From contig WLID01000001.1 of NCBI GenBank assembly GCA_009702325.1, forward strand, positions 372,001 to 436,000: a stretch of 64,000 nucleotides of DNA. Direction: 5' to 3'. Under the pieces are notes generated by a model. The model saw only the letters and a list, made by a program, of their open reading frames with translations, was not told where the DNA came from and ran no database searches. A program made the position numbers and the translations under genes. This document shows positions 7,959-15,258 of the stretch, piece by piece (positions within the stretch are counted from its first letter, which is position 1; every line of letters begins with the position of its first letter). The DNA comes from Actinomycetota bacterium. Its GTDB lineage: Bacteria > Actinomycetota > Thermoleophilia > Gaiellales > Gaiellaceae.

Positions 7959-8659
7959 ACGCGGCGTGGGACGAGGTTTGGGAGCGTCGCACGCTGGACG
8001 CCGAGAAGCCGCTCCTGGCCGCGCTCCTCGCTGCCGACGGTCTTGATACGGGATTTGGTGACGTGCGCGAGGACGCGTGGCGCGAAGCAACCGCCCGATG
8101 GGTCGACGAACTCGGGCTCAGCGAGGGTGACTCGGTCTTCGAGGTTGGCTGTGGTGCTGGCGCATTCCTGTACGCGCTTCGCGAACATGGGATCCGCGTG
8201 TCGGGGATCGACCGCTCCTCCACGCTGATCGGGTACGCACGCGATGTGATGCCCGAGGCCACCTTCGCAGTGGCCGATGCGGCTGACTTCGATCTCGGCG
8301 AGCAGGCCGACATCGTTGTTGCGTTCGGCGTGTTCATGTACTTCCCCGAACTCGACTACGCGACGGGTGTGCTTGAGCGCATGGTTGCGAAGGCCCGCCG
8401 CGCGGTTGCGGTGATCGACGTGCCCGACAAGGCGCACGAAGCCGAGGCGCTCGCGCGGCGGATCGCAACGGTTGGTGGTGAAGACGCCTACCGGGAGCGG
8501 TATGCCGGACTCGACCATCTCTACTACGACCGTGCGTGGTTCGCCAACGCAATGTCTCGTGCTGGCATCCGCGGACCGCTGATTGCCGACCAGTGGCTGA
8601 AGCACTACGAAAACGGCCGTTCGAGATTCAACGCGTGGGGCGAGTTGTCGACGACCTAG
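7955..8659 (+). CDS. Class I SAM-dependent methyltransferase
   Basis: The 234-residue protein has the Rossmann methyltransferase motif I VFEVGCGAGAFLYAL (about residues 61-75), an acidic residue after beta-2 (VSGIDRSS), motif II near VADAADF and a motif III-like region around VAVIDVPDK. This is the Methyltransf_25/UbiE-like pattern for small-molecule substrates. The GTG start overlaps the TGA of the nucleotidyltransferase-aminotransferase gene, so translation is coupled. It closes the operon that starts at about 4.6 kb. The substrate is probably the product of that fusion enzyme; N-methylation of an amino-alkyl head group is one idea, but this is inference only. Confidence 0.8.
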   Translation: MNAAWDEVWERRTLDAEKPLLAALLAADGLDTGFGDVREDAWREATARWVDELGLSEGDSVFEVGCGAGAFLYALREHGIRVSGIDRSSTLIGYARDVMPEATFAVADAADFDLGEQADIVVAFGVFMYFPELDYATGVLERMVAKARRAVAVIDVPDKAHEAEALARRIATVGGEDAYRERYAGLDHLYYDRAWFANAMSRAGIRGPLIADQWLKHYENGRSRFNAWGELSTT

Positions 8660-8693
8660 CCCCGTCCACGGCGATGCACACGAAGAATGTGAC

Positions 8694-8706
8694 ATTGTGC
8701 AACAAT
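8694..8706. promoter_or_regulatory. Palindromic operator ATTGT-GCA-ACAAT overlapping the -10
   Basis: ATTGT and ACAAT are perfect inverted arms around three bases, ending 7 nt before the EamA start codon. The right half includes AACAAT (8701-8706), which sits where a -10 box would be for a near-leaderless transcript. GntR/FadR-type repressors bind short palindromes of this size, and a GntR gene is the second gene of the operon, so autoregulation is the likely reading. Confidence 0.55.
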
Positions 8707-8713
8707 CTGGAAA

Positions 8714-9580
8714 GTGGCCCGGGTGTACGTCCTCATCGCTGCAGTTCTGTTTGGAACGACCGGAACGGCACAAGCACTCGGCCCGGCTGATCTCTCGCCG
8801 CTCACGGTCGGTGCTGCACGGGTGGTGATTGGGGGCGCCATCCTCGGTGTGCTCGCACTCGCAATGCCCCGTGGTGTGGGTCGCCTAGGGCCGATGCTGG
8901 TCGTCTTGGCAGGGGCGGCAGTTGCGACGTATCAGCTGACGTTCTTCGAGGCCGTGCATCGCGCTGGGGTTGCGGTCGGTGCCGTAATCGCAATCGGCTC
9001 GGGGCCGATCGCTTCGGGACTGCTCGATGGAGTGTTTGGCGACGGCTGGCCCGGAAGGCGATGGCTCACCGCGACGGCACTTGCGATCGCAGGAATGACC
9101 GCACTCAGCGTCGGTGGTGCCGCGCACGGAGAGGTATCTGCTGCAGGGATCGTCCTCGCCCTCGCGAGCGGCGTTGCGTACGCGAGCTACACGGTGATCG
9201 CCAAGCGGATGCTGCGCGCGGGGGGAACTCCCACCAGAGTGATGGGGGCTGCGTTTGGCGTCGGATCGATCATGCTCCTCCCGGTGTTGCTGCTCGGCGA
9301 CACGCGTTGGCTTGGCACAGGGCGGGGCGTGGAGCTCGCCGTCTACCTTGCGGTGGTTCCAACTGTCCTCGCGTACCTTCTGTTTGCTCGCGGCCTGCGT
9401 CACTTGACGGCATCTGAGACCACCACCATCGTGCTTGCCGAGCCGGTTACAGCGGCGCTGCTCGGTGTCTCCGTCCTGCACGAGCCATTCGGGGTGCTAG
9501 CTGTTACGGGGGTCGTGCTCGTGCTTGCCGGCCTGGGGGTTCTTGCGCTTTCGCGGTCGTCGAACGCCGCTACCGCATGA
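8714..9580 (+). CDS. EamA/DMT-superfamily transporter
   Basis: This 288-residue protein is almost entirely hydrophobic, with about ten membrane helices arranged as two EamA repeats (roughly 4-135 and 145-280). The DMT hallmarks are an early GTTGTAQAL segment in helix 1, a conserved E/AEP-type motif (VLAEPVTAALLG) in the second repeat and small-residue-rich helices. Such proteins usually export amino acids, metabolites or drugs; the substrate cannot be read from sequence. The GTG start at 8714 is preceded by a palindrome and a -10-like hexamer. Its ATGA overlap with the GntR regulator gene suggests that the regulator's ligand is related to the transported compound. Confidence 0.85.
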   Translation: MARVYVLIAAVLFGTTGTAQALGPADLSPLTVGAARVVIGGAILGVLALAMPRGVGRLGPMLVVLAGAAVATYQLTFFEAVHRAGVAVGAVIAIGSGPIASGLLDGVFGDGWPGRRWLTATALAIAGMTALSVGGAAHGEVSAAGIVLALASGVAYASYTVIAKRMLRAGGTPTRVMGAAFGVGSIMLLPVLLLGDTRWLGTGRGVELAVYLAVVPTVLAYLLFARGLRHLTASETTTIVLAEPVTAALLGVSVLHEPFGVLAVTGVVLVLAGLGVLALSRSSNAATA

Positions 9581-10227
9581 GCATCCATTCAGGCACGACT
9601 CCGCTCAAGCGCCAGTCGGTGATCGACGAATTGGCAAGCACGATCAGGTCGCGGATTCTTTCCGGCGACCTCGCGCCTGGCACGCCGCTGCGAGAAGCCA
9701 CGTTGGCTGAGGCGTACCAGGTGTCTCGGCACACACTTCGGGCCGCGTTGCGGCAAGTTGCTAACGAGGGTCTGATTCGAATCGTTCCAGACCGCGGGGC
9801 AACCGTGGCACAGCTTGGTGAAACTGACCTGACGCCACTCTTTGAGCTGCGGGCGGCACTTGAGGTTGAGGCATGCCGGCTCGCGCTCGACAAGAACGGA
9901 GGCACGTTGCCGGATGGGGTGCATGAGTCGCTCTCAGGATTGGTGCGCGTATGCCGAGCGAAGACGTCGGAATGGTCGGAGATCGCCGAGGCGCACGCCG
10001 ACTTTCACGAATCACTTGTGCGGGCCGGGCAGAGTCCTCGAATTGAAGAGGCCTACCTGCGCCTCTCGGCCGAGCTCAACCTCTTCCTCGCACAGCTCCG
10101 GCCGATCTGGACGCGTTCGCGCATGATCGACCACCACCGGACTCTCGTTTCCGACCTCGAGTCGACCGGTGATCTTGACGTGCTCCGCCGTCATCTTTCA
10201 GACGGTCTCGAGTCGGTTCGAGCCTAG
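9577..10227 (+). CDS. GntR-family regulator with FCD ligand domain
   Basis: The 216-residue protein has an N-terminal winged helix (about residues 12-78) with the GntR pattern PLREATLAEAYQVSRHTLR, followed by an all-helical FCD effector domain (about 85-210). The FCD part shows acidic and His residues (ELRAALEVEA, HADFHESLV, DHHRTLV) in the positions that bind a metal or carboxylate ligand in FadR-type relatives. It starts at ATG 9577, inside the last codons of the EamA gene. The palindrome at 8694-8706 is its probable operator. It likely represses the transporter until a small acid or amino-acid-like ligand binds. Confidence 0.85.
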   Translation: MSIHSGTTPLKRQSVIDELASTIRSRILSGDLAPGTPLREATLAEAYQVSRHTLRAALRQVANEGLIRIVPDRGATVAQLGETDLTPLFELRAALEVEACRLALDKNGGTLPDGVHESLSGLVRVCRAKTSEWSEIAEAHADFHESLVRAGQSPRIEEAYLRLSAELNLFLAQLRPIWTRSRMIDHHRTLVSDLESTGDLDVLRRHLSDGLESVRA

Positions 10228-10246
10228 GCGACGTGTTCCCCGTACC

Positions 10247-10277
10247 GTTCGGCCCGCGGAGCTTCCGCGGGCCGAAC
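10247..10277. terminator. 14-bp perfect hairpin between gntR and tRNA-Tyr
   Basis: GTTCGGCCCGCGGA pairs perfectly with TCCGCGGGCCGAAC around a 3-nt loop. It lies 19 nt after the GntR stop and 15 nt after the 3' end of the opposing tRNA-Tyr, so it can serve both converging units. No U-tract follows on either strand, as is common for actinobacterial hairpin terminators. Confidence 0.65.
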
Positions 10278-10292
10278 AGCAAGGAGTTCCAG

Positions 10293-10374
10293 TGGGGGCG
10301 AGAGGATTCGAACCTCTGTAGGCTGAGCCGACGGGTTTACAGCCCGTTCCCTTTGGCCGCTCGGGCACACCCCC
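10293..10374 (-). tRNA. tRNA-Tyr (anticodon GTA)
   Basis: The minus strand reads GGGGGTG...CGCCCCC for the acceptor stem (one G-U pair), a seven-base loop CTGTAAA with anticodon GTA (plus-strand 10338-10340), an extended class II variable arm around GTCGGCTCAGCCTAC, and a T arm with TTCGAAT. The discriminator is A and the CCA end is not encoded. The extended variable arm and GTA anticodon together fit bacterial tRNA-Tyr. Confidence 0.95.
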
Positions 10375-10402
10375 TGGGGCGCCGCATTGTAGCCTCAGGG
10401 TG

Positions 10403-11533
10403 GTGAAGGAGTACGACGCAGTCGTGGTGGGGGCAGGACCCGCCGGTTCGACAACAGCACTTCGCTTGGCCGAGGCCGGGGCAAAGGTGCTTGTGGTCGA
10501 CAAGGCTCGCTTCCCGCGAGATAAACCGTGCGGCGGTGGAATGACCCTGCGTGCGGTGCGCCAGTGCCCGGTCGACCCGTCCCCCGTGGTTGAAGACAAG
10601 GTCGACGTCGTCGAGCTTCGCTTCCGTTACGACGAGAGCGTTGTGCGCCACGCGAAGCAGCCTGTGGTGTGGATGACGCAGCGCCGTCGGCTCGATGCGT
10701 TCTTGCTCGACGCGGCCCGCGAGCGTGGCGCCGATGTTCGTGAGGAGACGCGCGTCTCGTTCGAGGACGGGAACGTTCTCGTGCTCAACGGAACAGAGCG
10801 CGTGCGCGCAACCGCGATCGTTGGGGCAGACGGTGCAAATGGGATGAGCGCCAAGGCGCTTGGTCTCGGTGGCGGGATCGTGCACGGGGTCGCCTACGAG
10901 GGCAATGCAGCATGGGGTGTGCTTGATCGCGACCGCTACAAACACCGCGCGATCATCGAGCTCGCAGATATCCCCGGCGGCTACGGCTGGGTGTTCGCGA
11001 AGGGTGATCACGCGAACGTTGGCGTCGGGGCATGGCTCGACGAGGGGCCGAAACTGCGTGAGTTCCTCGATCGCCTCTGCGAGGCCCACGGGATTGAGGC
11101 ATCTCAGCTCGACGCTCTGCGCGGTCACCGCCTCCCGTTGCGCCGACCAGGAACGACGATTGCGGGCCGTCAGGCGCTGCTTGTCGGCGATGCCGCGGGT
11201 CTTGTTGACCCGACTTCAGGCGACGGAATGTACGAGTGCTTCGTCTCTTCGGCGCGAGCGTCCGAAGCGATCCTCGATCTGCTTGCCGGACGCACGTCGA
11301 CGCTCGTTCCCTACGAGGCTGCGGTTGACGCCGCGCTAGGGCCGCTCCACAAGGCGTCGTGGAAGCTGAAAATCGCCCTTGACCGCTGGCCGCGCGCGTC
11401 GTGGCGTGTCGCGCGAACGCGCCTTCTGTGGTCGAGCGTCGAGCGTCTGCTCAGCGGGGAAATCGGCGCGCCGGGCGATGAGCACGGCCTCGCGCGGATC
11501 CCGCTGCGTGCGCTCTCCGTGCTCGGTCGATAG
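10403..11533 (+). CDS. Geranylgeranyl-reductase-family FAD-dependent oxidoreductase
   Basis: The roughly 376-residue protein opens with an FAD dinucleotide-binding motif (VVVGAGPAGSTTALRLAE) and an acidic end of beta-2 (VVDKARFPRDKPCGGG). The PCGGG pattern is typical of geranylgeranyl reductases and their relatives. A second FAD motif, LVGDAAGLVDPTSGDGMYE, appears near residue 260, as in the GG-reductase/FixC group. Members hydrogenate isoprenoid chains (menaquinone, lipids) or act as flavin mono-oxygenases. Two GTG codons lie in tandem at 10400 and 10403; a TAGCCT hexamer (10390-10395) ends 7 nt before the second, so a leaderless start at 10403 is favoured. It stands alone, divergent from tRNA-Tyr. 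Confidence 0.85.
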   Translation: MKEYDAVVVGAGPAGSTTALRLAEAGAKVLVVDKARFPRDKPCGGGMTLRAVRQCPVDPSPVVEDKVDVVELRFRYDESVVRHAKQPVVWMTQRRRLDAFLLDAARERGADVREETRVSFEDGNVLVLNGTERVRATAIVGADGANGMSAKALGLGGGIVHGVAYEGNAAWGVLDRDRYKHRAIIELADIPGGYGWVFAKGDHANVGVGAWLDEGPKLREFLDRLCEAHGIEASQLDALRGHRLPLRRPGTTIAGRQALLVGDAAGLVDPTSGDGMYECFVSSARASEAILDLLAGRTSTLVPYEAAVDAALGPLHKASWKLKIALDRWPRASWRVARTRLLWSSVERLLSGEIGAPGDEHGLARIPLRALSVLGR

Positions 11534-11578
11534 CTCCACTCCGTACCTTTCCGCACCGCGATTTCAGGGTTCGGCCCG

Positions 11579-11839
11579 ATGGCGATCGCTCCGTCGCTCC
11601 CGATCATGCGGCTCATGAACTCGGACGGAATGTGCACGTTGGAACTCGTTGTTGAGGGCGAGCGAGTGATCTGCCCAGGGTCGGACTGCCCATTCTGGGA
11701 TCGATCGTGTGTGCTTGACGAGGTAAGTCCCGACCTGGTTGCGCGTCCAGAGTTCGCATCGACTTTTCTGCGTTTGCGGCGTGAACTCGAGCAGGCGGTC
11801 AGCATCAGCCCGCTTCGTCTCGTGTCTGACGCGGCATAA
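11579..11839 (+). CDS. Small cysteine-containing conserved protein
   Basis: This 86-residue protein is not assigned to a named family. A Cys cluster, CPGSDCPFWDRSCVLDE (about residues 32-48), precedes a short helix rich in Leu and Arg. The spacing C-x4-C-x5-C could hold a metal or be structural. A weak CAGGGT hexamer lies 8 nt before the ATG. The gene follows the flavoprotein by about 45 nt on the same strand and is followed by a strong hairpin. The longer opposing frame is rejected because it lacks a plausible start and composition. Confidence 0.55.
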   Translation: MAIAPSLPIMRLMNSDGMCTLELVVEGERVICPGSDCPFWDRSCVLDEVSPDLVARPEFASTFLRLRRELEQAVSISPLRLVSDAA

Positions 11840-11844
11840 AGATC

Positions 11845-11887
11845 GCCGCGGGTGTCTCGCCTGGGCGCGGGCGAGACACCACGCGGC
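11845..11887 (+). terminator. Long GC-rich hairpin after the small Cys protein
   Basis: GGTGTCTCGCC (11851-11861) pairs with GGCGAGACACC (11870-11880). Outer bases GCCGCG and CGCGGC extend the stem past a single bulged A, giving 17 pairs. It begins 5 nt after the stop codon. No U-run follows. Confidence 0.65.
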
Positions 11888-12148
11888 GGTGTGACGCGGA
11901 CTGTTGACACCAGGCGAATTCTCCGCCACGCTTCCTGCGAACACCTTGGAGAGGTGCTCAATCAACCAAGTGGCGGTCCTGACCGGGCGGGCAGTGATCG
12001 CGTAGGGGGAAATGCGTAGATGGCTGCACGACTCGCATGTACGAGCCGTCCGACCGATCGACGGCAGCACTGTCCCGCCGACGAGCGTTTTACGTTCGCT
12101 TTACGTTCGTCGCACGCAACACTGACACCGCCAAACGACTCTGACGAC
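11888..12148. other. Intergenic region upstream of the exported protein gene
   Basis: Apart from the 11-bp-spaced direct repeats listed separately, this stretch holds a TTGACA (11904-11909) without a good matching -10 and a short hairpin-capable sequence around 12028-12050 (GACTCG/CGAGCC). An in-frame extension of the downstream gene to 12020 exists, but its residues do not look like protein and its signal peptide would be displaced. No RNA gene was recognised. Confidence 0.5.
12089..12109 (+). promoter_or_regulatory. Two direct repeats TTTACGTTCG with 11-bp period (OmpR/PhoB-type site)
   Basis: TTTACGTTCG occurs at 12089-12098 and again at 12100-12109, exactly 11 bp apart, which is the helical spacing bound by OmpR/PhoB-family dimers. 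The pair is centred about 50 bp before GTG 12149, where a -10-like GACTCT (12137-12142) ends 6 nt before the start codon. The downstream operon encodes an OmpR-type regulator, so this is probably its own activation site. Confidence 0.65.
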
Positions 12149-12667
12149 GTGAATCCGACCGCTGTCCGCGCTGTAGTGACCCTTGCTGCTGGTGTTGCGG
12201 CAACCTCACTTCTTGCCTCCCAGGCATTCGCCGGGCCTCGCGCAGATGCGCCGCCACCACCGGCAGCGACGGCACCGACGCCGCCAAACGCCACGCCACA
12301 GCCTGCCGCGACGGGCGCTCAGCGCGTGGCCGGCCTGCAAGCACTCGCAGCTGCTGGCGACACTCTGCCGCAGGGCTGGTCGCATGCAGAGATCAACCTG
12401 CTTTTGAAGAAGGTGCCCCACACGGTCATCTATGACCACGGGCGTGTGGTTTCAGCCGGCAACGGCGCGCTCACACTCCGAGAGGTCGACGGCAGTGTTG
12501 TCACCCTCCCGATCGACGGGAAGACGATCATTCGGTTCCAGGGGCAGCCTGTTCCGCCTTCCGGCATCCGCAAGGGGATGGGGGCAACCTCGATCCGCGT
12601 CGACGGTGGTGCGACGGTGTTGCTGCGTTTGCAGCCAGGTCGGGGCCCTGCGGGGGTGCAGCAGTGA
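12149..12667 (+). CDS. Exported protein, DUF5666-like
   Basis: From GTG 12149 this 172-residue protein has a signal peptide (about residues 1-27, ending ASQAFA), a Pro/Ala-rich linker and a small beta-rich domain. The domain (about 95-165) contains VVSAGNGALTLREVDGSVVT and ends in a GMGATSIRVDGGATVLLR strand. This repeat of short strands resembles DUF5666-type exported domains, whose function is unknown. The stop overlaps the ATG of a 28-residue membrane peptide, and a two-component pair follows, so the product may be sensed by or regulated with that system. Starts further upstream would place about 40 non-protein-like residues before the signal peptide. Confidence 0.7.
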   Translation: MNPTAVRAVVTLAAGVAATSLLASQAFAGPRADAPPPPAATAPTPPNATPQPAATGAQRVAGLQALAAAGDTLPQGWSHAEINLLLKKVPHTVIYDHGRVVSAGNGALTLREVDGSVVTLPIDGKTIIRFQGQPVPPSGIRKGMGATSIRVDGGATVLLRLQPGRGPAGVQQ

Positions 12668-12753
12668 TGGCTATGGCCAAGACCTTCGTCGCGTTCTTGC
12701 TGGCGCTTGCCGGCGGCTACTACGCCTCCAAGACATGGGCCGAAACGCCCTGA
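12667..12753 (+). CDS. 28-residue single-pass membrane peptide
   Basis: ATG 12667 shares its A with the TGA of the preceding gene and opens a 28-codon frame that ends at TGA 12751. The peptide is MAMAKTFVAFLLALAGGYYA followed by SKTWAETP: one hydrophobic helix with a short polar tail. It sits 13 nt before the response-regulator gene. Coupled translation, a clean membrane helix and position between an exported protein and its two-component system all support a real gene. It could modulate the histidine kinase, but that is inference. Confidence 0.5.
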   Translation: MAMAKTFVAFLLALAGGYYASKTWAETP

Positions 12754-12766
12754 GCGTGCGGTAGGC

Positions 12767-13438
12767 GTGGCGGGAACAGTTCTGCTTGTCGAGGATGAGC
12801 CGTCGGTTGGCGAGCTGATTCGTGGGTACCTGACCAAGGACGGGTACCAGGTCGTGTGGGTTCGCTCAGGCGAGGAGGGGCTGGTCGAGCTCGACCGACA
12901 TCAGATTCGCATGGTTGTTCTCGACATCGGTCTTCCTGGCATGGACGGCTTCGAGGTATGCCGGTCGATCCGCATGCGCTCGCAGGTGCCGATCCTGATG
13001 CTCACCGCCCGTGACGAAGAGTTCGATCGCGTCGTCGGCCTTGAGGTTGGCGCAGACGACTACGTTACGAAGCCCTTTTCTGGCCGGGAACTCGTGGCCA
13101 GAATCAAGGCGATCCTCCGCCGCACCGAGCAGCAGCCCGCAAAGCGTGAGTCCTACGAACTCGGTGACGTTGCCCTCAACCGTGAAACACACGAGGTGGT
13201 CGTCGACGGCCGTGAAGTCGACCTGACCGCGAAGGAGTTCGAGCTCCTCGCATACTTCGCCGCCAACCCGGGCGCCGTCCTTTCGCGCGACGTGCTGCTC
13301 GATCGCGTGTGGGGGCTTGAGTACCCGGGCGGAACGCGAACGGTCGACGTTCATGTGGCCCAGTTGCGCCGCAAGCTTGGCCGCCCCGAGCTGATCCGCA
13401 CGTTGCGGGGCTCGGGGTATAAAGCCATCGCACGATGA
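12767..13438 (+). CDS. OmpR/PhoB-family response regulator
   Basis: From GTG 12767 the protein has 223 residues. The receiver domain carries Glu9/Asp10, phospho-acceptor Asp53 (VVLDIGLPGMDG), Thr80 and Lys102 (VTKPF). The C-terminal winged helix (about 125-220) has the usual LTAKEFELL and RTVDVHVAQLRRKLG patterns and ends in RGSGYKA. The stop overlaps the ATG of the histidine kinase gene (ATGA). The protein probably binds the 11-bp-spaced direct repeats at 12089-12109. The upstream residues from 12707 belong to another frame of the small membrane peptide gene and are not used as a start. Confidence 0.93.
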   Translation: MAGTVLLVEDEPSVGELIRGYLTKDGYQVVWVRSGEEGLVELDRHQIRMVVLDIGLPGMDGFEVCRSIRMRSQVPILMLTARDEEFDRVVGLEVGADDYVTKPFSGRELVARIKAILRRTEQQPAKRESYELGDVALNRETHEVVVDGREVDLTAKEFELLAYFAANPGAVLSRDVLLDRVWGLEYPGGTRTVDVHVAQLRRKLGRPELIRTLRGSGYKAIAR

Positions 13439-14739
13439 TCGAGTCGCTCCAGGGGAGGCTTTTCGCTGCGGTCTTCGCGGCGATCGTCCTCTCGGTGGGA
13501 ATCACCGTCTCGATCGGCGCGTATCTCGCGCACCGCTCGACCGCCGCGTCGACGGCGACAAGCCTTGCCAAGCGCGCCGACCTGCTGGCCGTTCAGGAGC
13601 AGCAACAGCCGAGCTACATCGCCGAGGATTACACCTCGGATTCCAACCGCGTTGTCGTCGATCGCATCGCGAACATGGCGTCGTTGCTGCCTGCCGGTCG
13701 ATCAACGGCGAAGGCGTCTGACGGCAAGGTTCGTCTCGGAGAAACGACCTACCTCTACTCGTATCGGCCGATGGGGGCTCGCGGGTTGGAGCTGCTTCGA
13801 GCCGCGAACCTCGGGTCGTCGATCTGGGGGTCGCTCCTGCGGGATCTCGCGTTGGCGGGCCTCGTTGGTGCGGTACTTGCCGCCGCGCTGTCGTTTGTTC
13901 TCGCGCGGTCGATCTCGCGGCCCGTGTCGCGGGTGGCCGATGCGAGCCGTGCGCTTGCGTCGGGCGCGGAGCCGCAGCCGCTTCCCGAGCATGGTGCCGC
14001 GGAACTCGCGGCGCTGGCCCAGGCGTTCAACGAGATGGCCGACGAGCTTCACACATCGCGCGAAAGCGAGCGAGCCTTCCTGCTCTCGGTGAGCCATGAG
14101 TTGAAGACGCCGCTAACCGCGATCCGCGGGTACGCCGAGGGGCTGGCGGAGGGTGTCTTTGCGCCCGACGATGCGGCGCGGACGATCGGAGTTGAGGCGC
14201 GGCGTCTTGAGCGACTCGTCTACGACATTCTCGACCTCGCCCGGATGCGCCGTGCGTCGTTCTCTGTGCGCCGCGAGGCCGTCGACCTCACCCAGGTCGC
14301 GCGGGAAGCGGTAGCCCGGCATGCAACAACGGCGCGGACGTTTGGCGTCACCCTGTCGGTGGTTGGTGAGGTCGAAGTGTGGGTGCAGGCCGACGCTGAC
14401 CGTGTCCTGCAGGTCGCATCAAATCTCGTTGAGAACGCTTTGCGTGAGACACCGGAAGGTGGCACGGTTGCGGTTGAGGTCGCACCGGGCCGCTTGACCG
14501 TGACCGACACGGGCCCTGGGCTCACCACCGACGACCGCGATCGCGCCTTCGAGCGCTTCTACCTCTACGACAAGCACGGCAAGGAACGTCCTGTCGGCTC
14601 AGGCCTCGGTCTTGCGATTGTCAAACAGTTGACGACCGCGATGGGCGGCGATGTCACCGTCGAGAGCGAACCAGGCGGCGGTGCGCGTTTTGTCGTCGCC
14701 TTGCCACCGGCCTCTGTTGCGGAAGCCGTCTCGGCCTAG
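13435..14739 (+). CDS. Membrane sensor histidine kinase (HAMP-HisKA-HATPase)
   Basis: The 434-residue kinase has two membrane helices (about 10-30 and 135-160) flanking an extracytoplasmic sensor of about 100 residues. A HAMP linker follows (ISRPVSRVADAS onward), then HisKA with His221 in SVSHELKTPLTAIRGY and a HATPase_c domain with N box NLVENALRETP, G1 DTGPGL and G2 GSGLGLAIV. It is translationally coupled to the OmpR-type regulator and is its obvious partner. The signal is unknown; the sensor loop shows no named domain. The gene end overlaps the 3' end of a minus-strand permease remnant by 4 nt. Confidence 0.93.
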   Translation: MIESLQGRLFAAVFAAIVLSVGITVSIGAYLAHRSTAASTATSLAKRADLLAVQEQQQPSYIAEDYTSDSNRVVVDRIANMASLLPAGRSTAKASDGKVRLGETTYLYSYRPMGARGLELLRAANLGSSIWGSLLRDLALAGLVGAVLAAALSFVLARSISRPVSRVADASRALASGAEPQPLPEHGAAELAALAQAFNEMADELHTSRESERAFLLSVSHELKTPLTAIRGYAEGLAEGVFAPDDAARTIGVEARRLERLVYDILDLARMRRASFSVRREAVDLTQVAREAVARHATTARTFGVTLSVVGEVEVWVQADADRVLQVASNLVENALRETPEGGTVAVEVAPGRLTVTDTGPGLTTDDRDRAFERFYLYDKHGKERPVGSGLGLAIVKQLTTAMGGDVTVESEPGGGARFVVALPPASVAEAVSA

Positions 14740-15250
14740 AAGGTGTCCATCGCGCCCGCATGGCGCGACGATCGCTCAAGCAGCCGGAACATGAGGAAGC
14801 CGGTCGCGGCATAGGCGATACCGATTGCCGCTTCCGTACCGGTCAGGCCGGCAACGCTTCTGAGAGATCCACCGGCCGCGACCTCGCGCGCTGCGGCGAC
14901 GCCGTGGGTGAGTGGTAGGCAATTCCCTACAACCTGCATCCACTGTGGCATCGAGCCGAGCGGGACGTTGATGCCGCAGAAGAGCAGCAGCAAGTAGTAG
15001 GCGAGGTTTGCGACGAAGAAGAAGTCTTTGCCACGCAGCCCGATCGAACCGAGGACCATCCCGAAGCACGTGCAGGAAGCCGCAGTGACGATCGTGACGA
15101 GCGCGAGCGCCGGCAGCGAGGTGAGGCCGGGACGGAAGCCAAGGAGCGCGGCACCAACAACAAAGCCGAACGCCGAGACGACCAGCCCGTTGGCAAGCAC
15201 CGGGACGCCGCGGCCGAGGAAGATGGCGATGCGGCTAGCCGGGGATGCCG
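14736..15250 (-). pseudogene. ABC-2-type transporter permease, 5'-truncated
   Basis: The minus-strand frame encodes the C-terminal two-thirds of an ABC-2 permease: SPASRIAIFLGRG, LANGLVVSAFGFVVGA, a CTCFGMVLGSIGLRG helix, LLLLFCGINVP and PQWMQVVGNCLPLTHG, the last typical of the family's final loop. Family members have about 240-270 residues; here recognisable sequence stops near 15250, so roughly 80-100 residues with the first helices are missing. There is no partner ATPase gene alongside. The first possible start in frame is GTG 15200, which lies within the homologous region. A functional product is unlikely. Confidence 0.65.
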
Positions 15251-15258
15251 TCGCGACA

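Noticed and set aside
10400..10402. GTG 10400 as the start of the flavoprotein gene
   Set aside because: Only 4 nt separate it from the TAGCCT hexamer; the adjacent GTG 10403 gives spacing close to that of the other leaderless starts. The difference is one residue.
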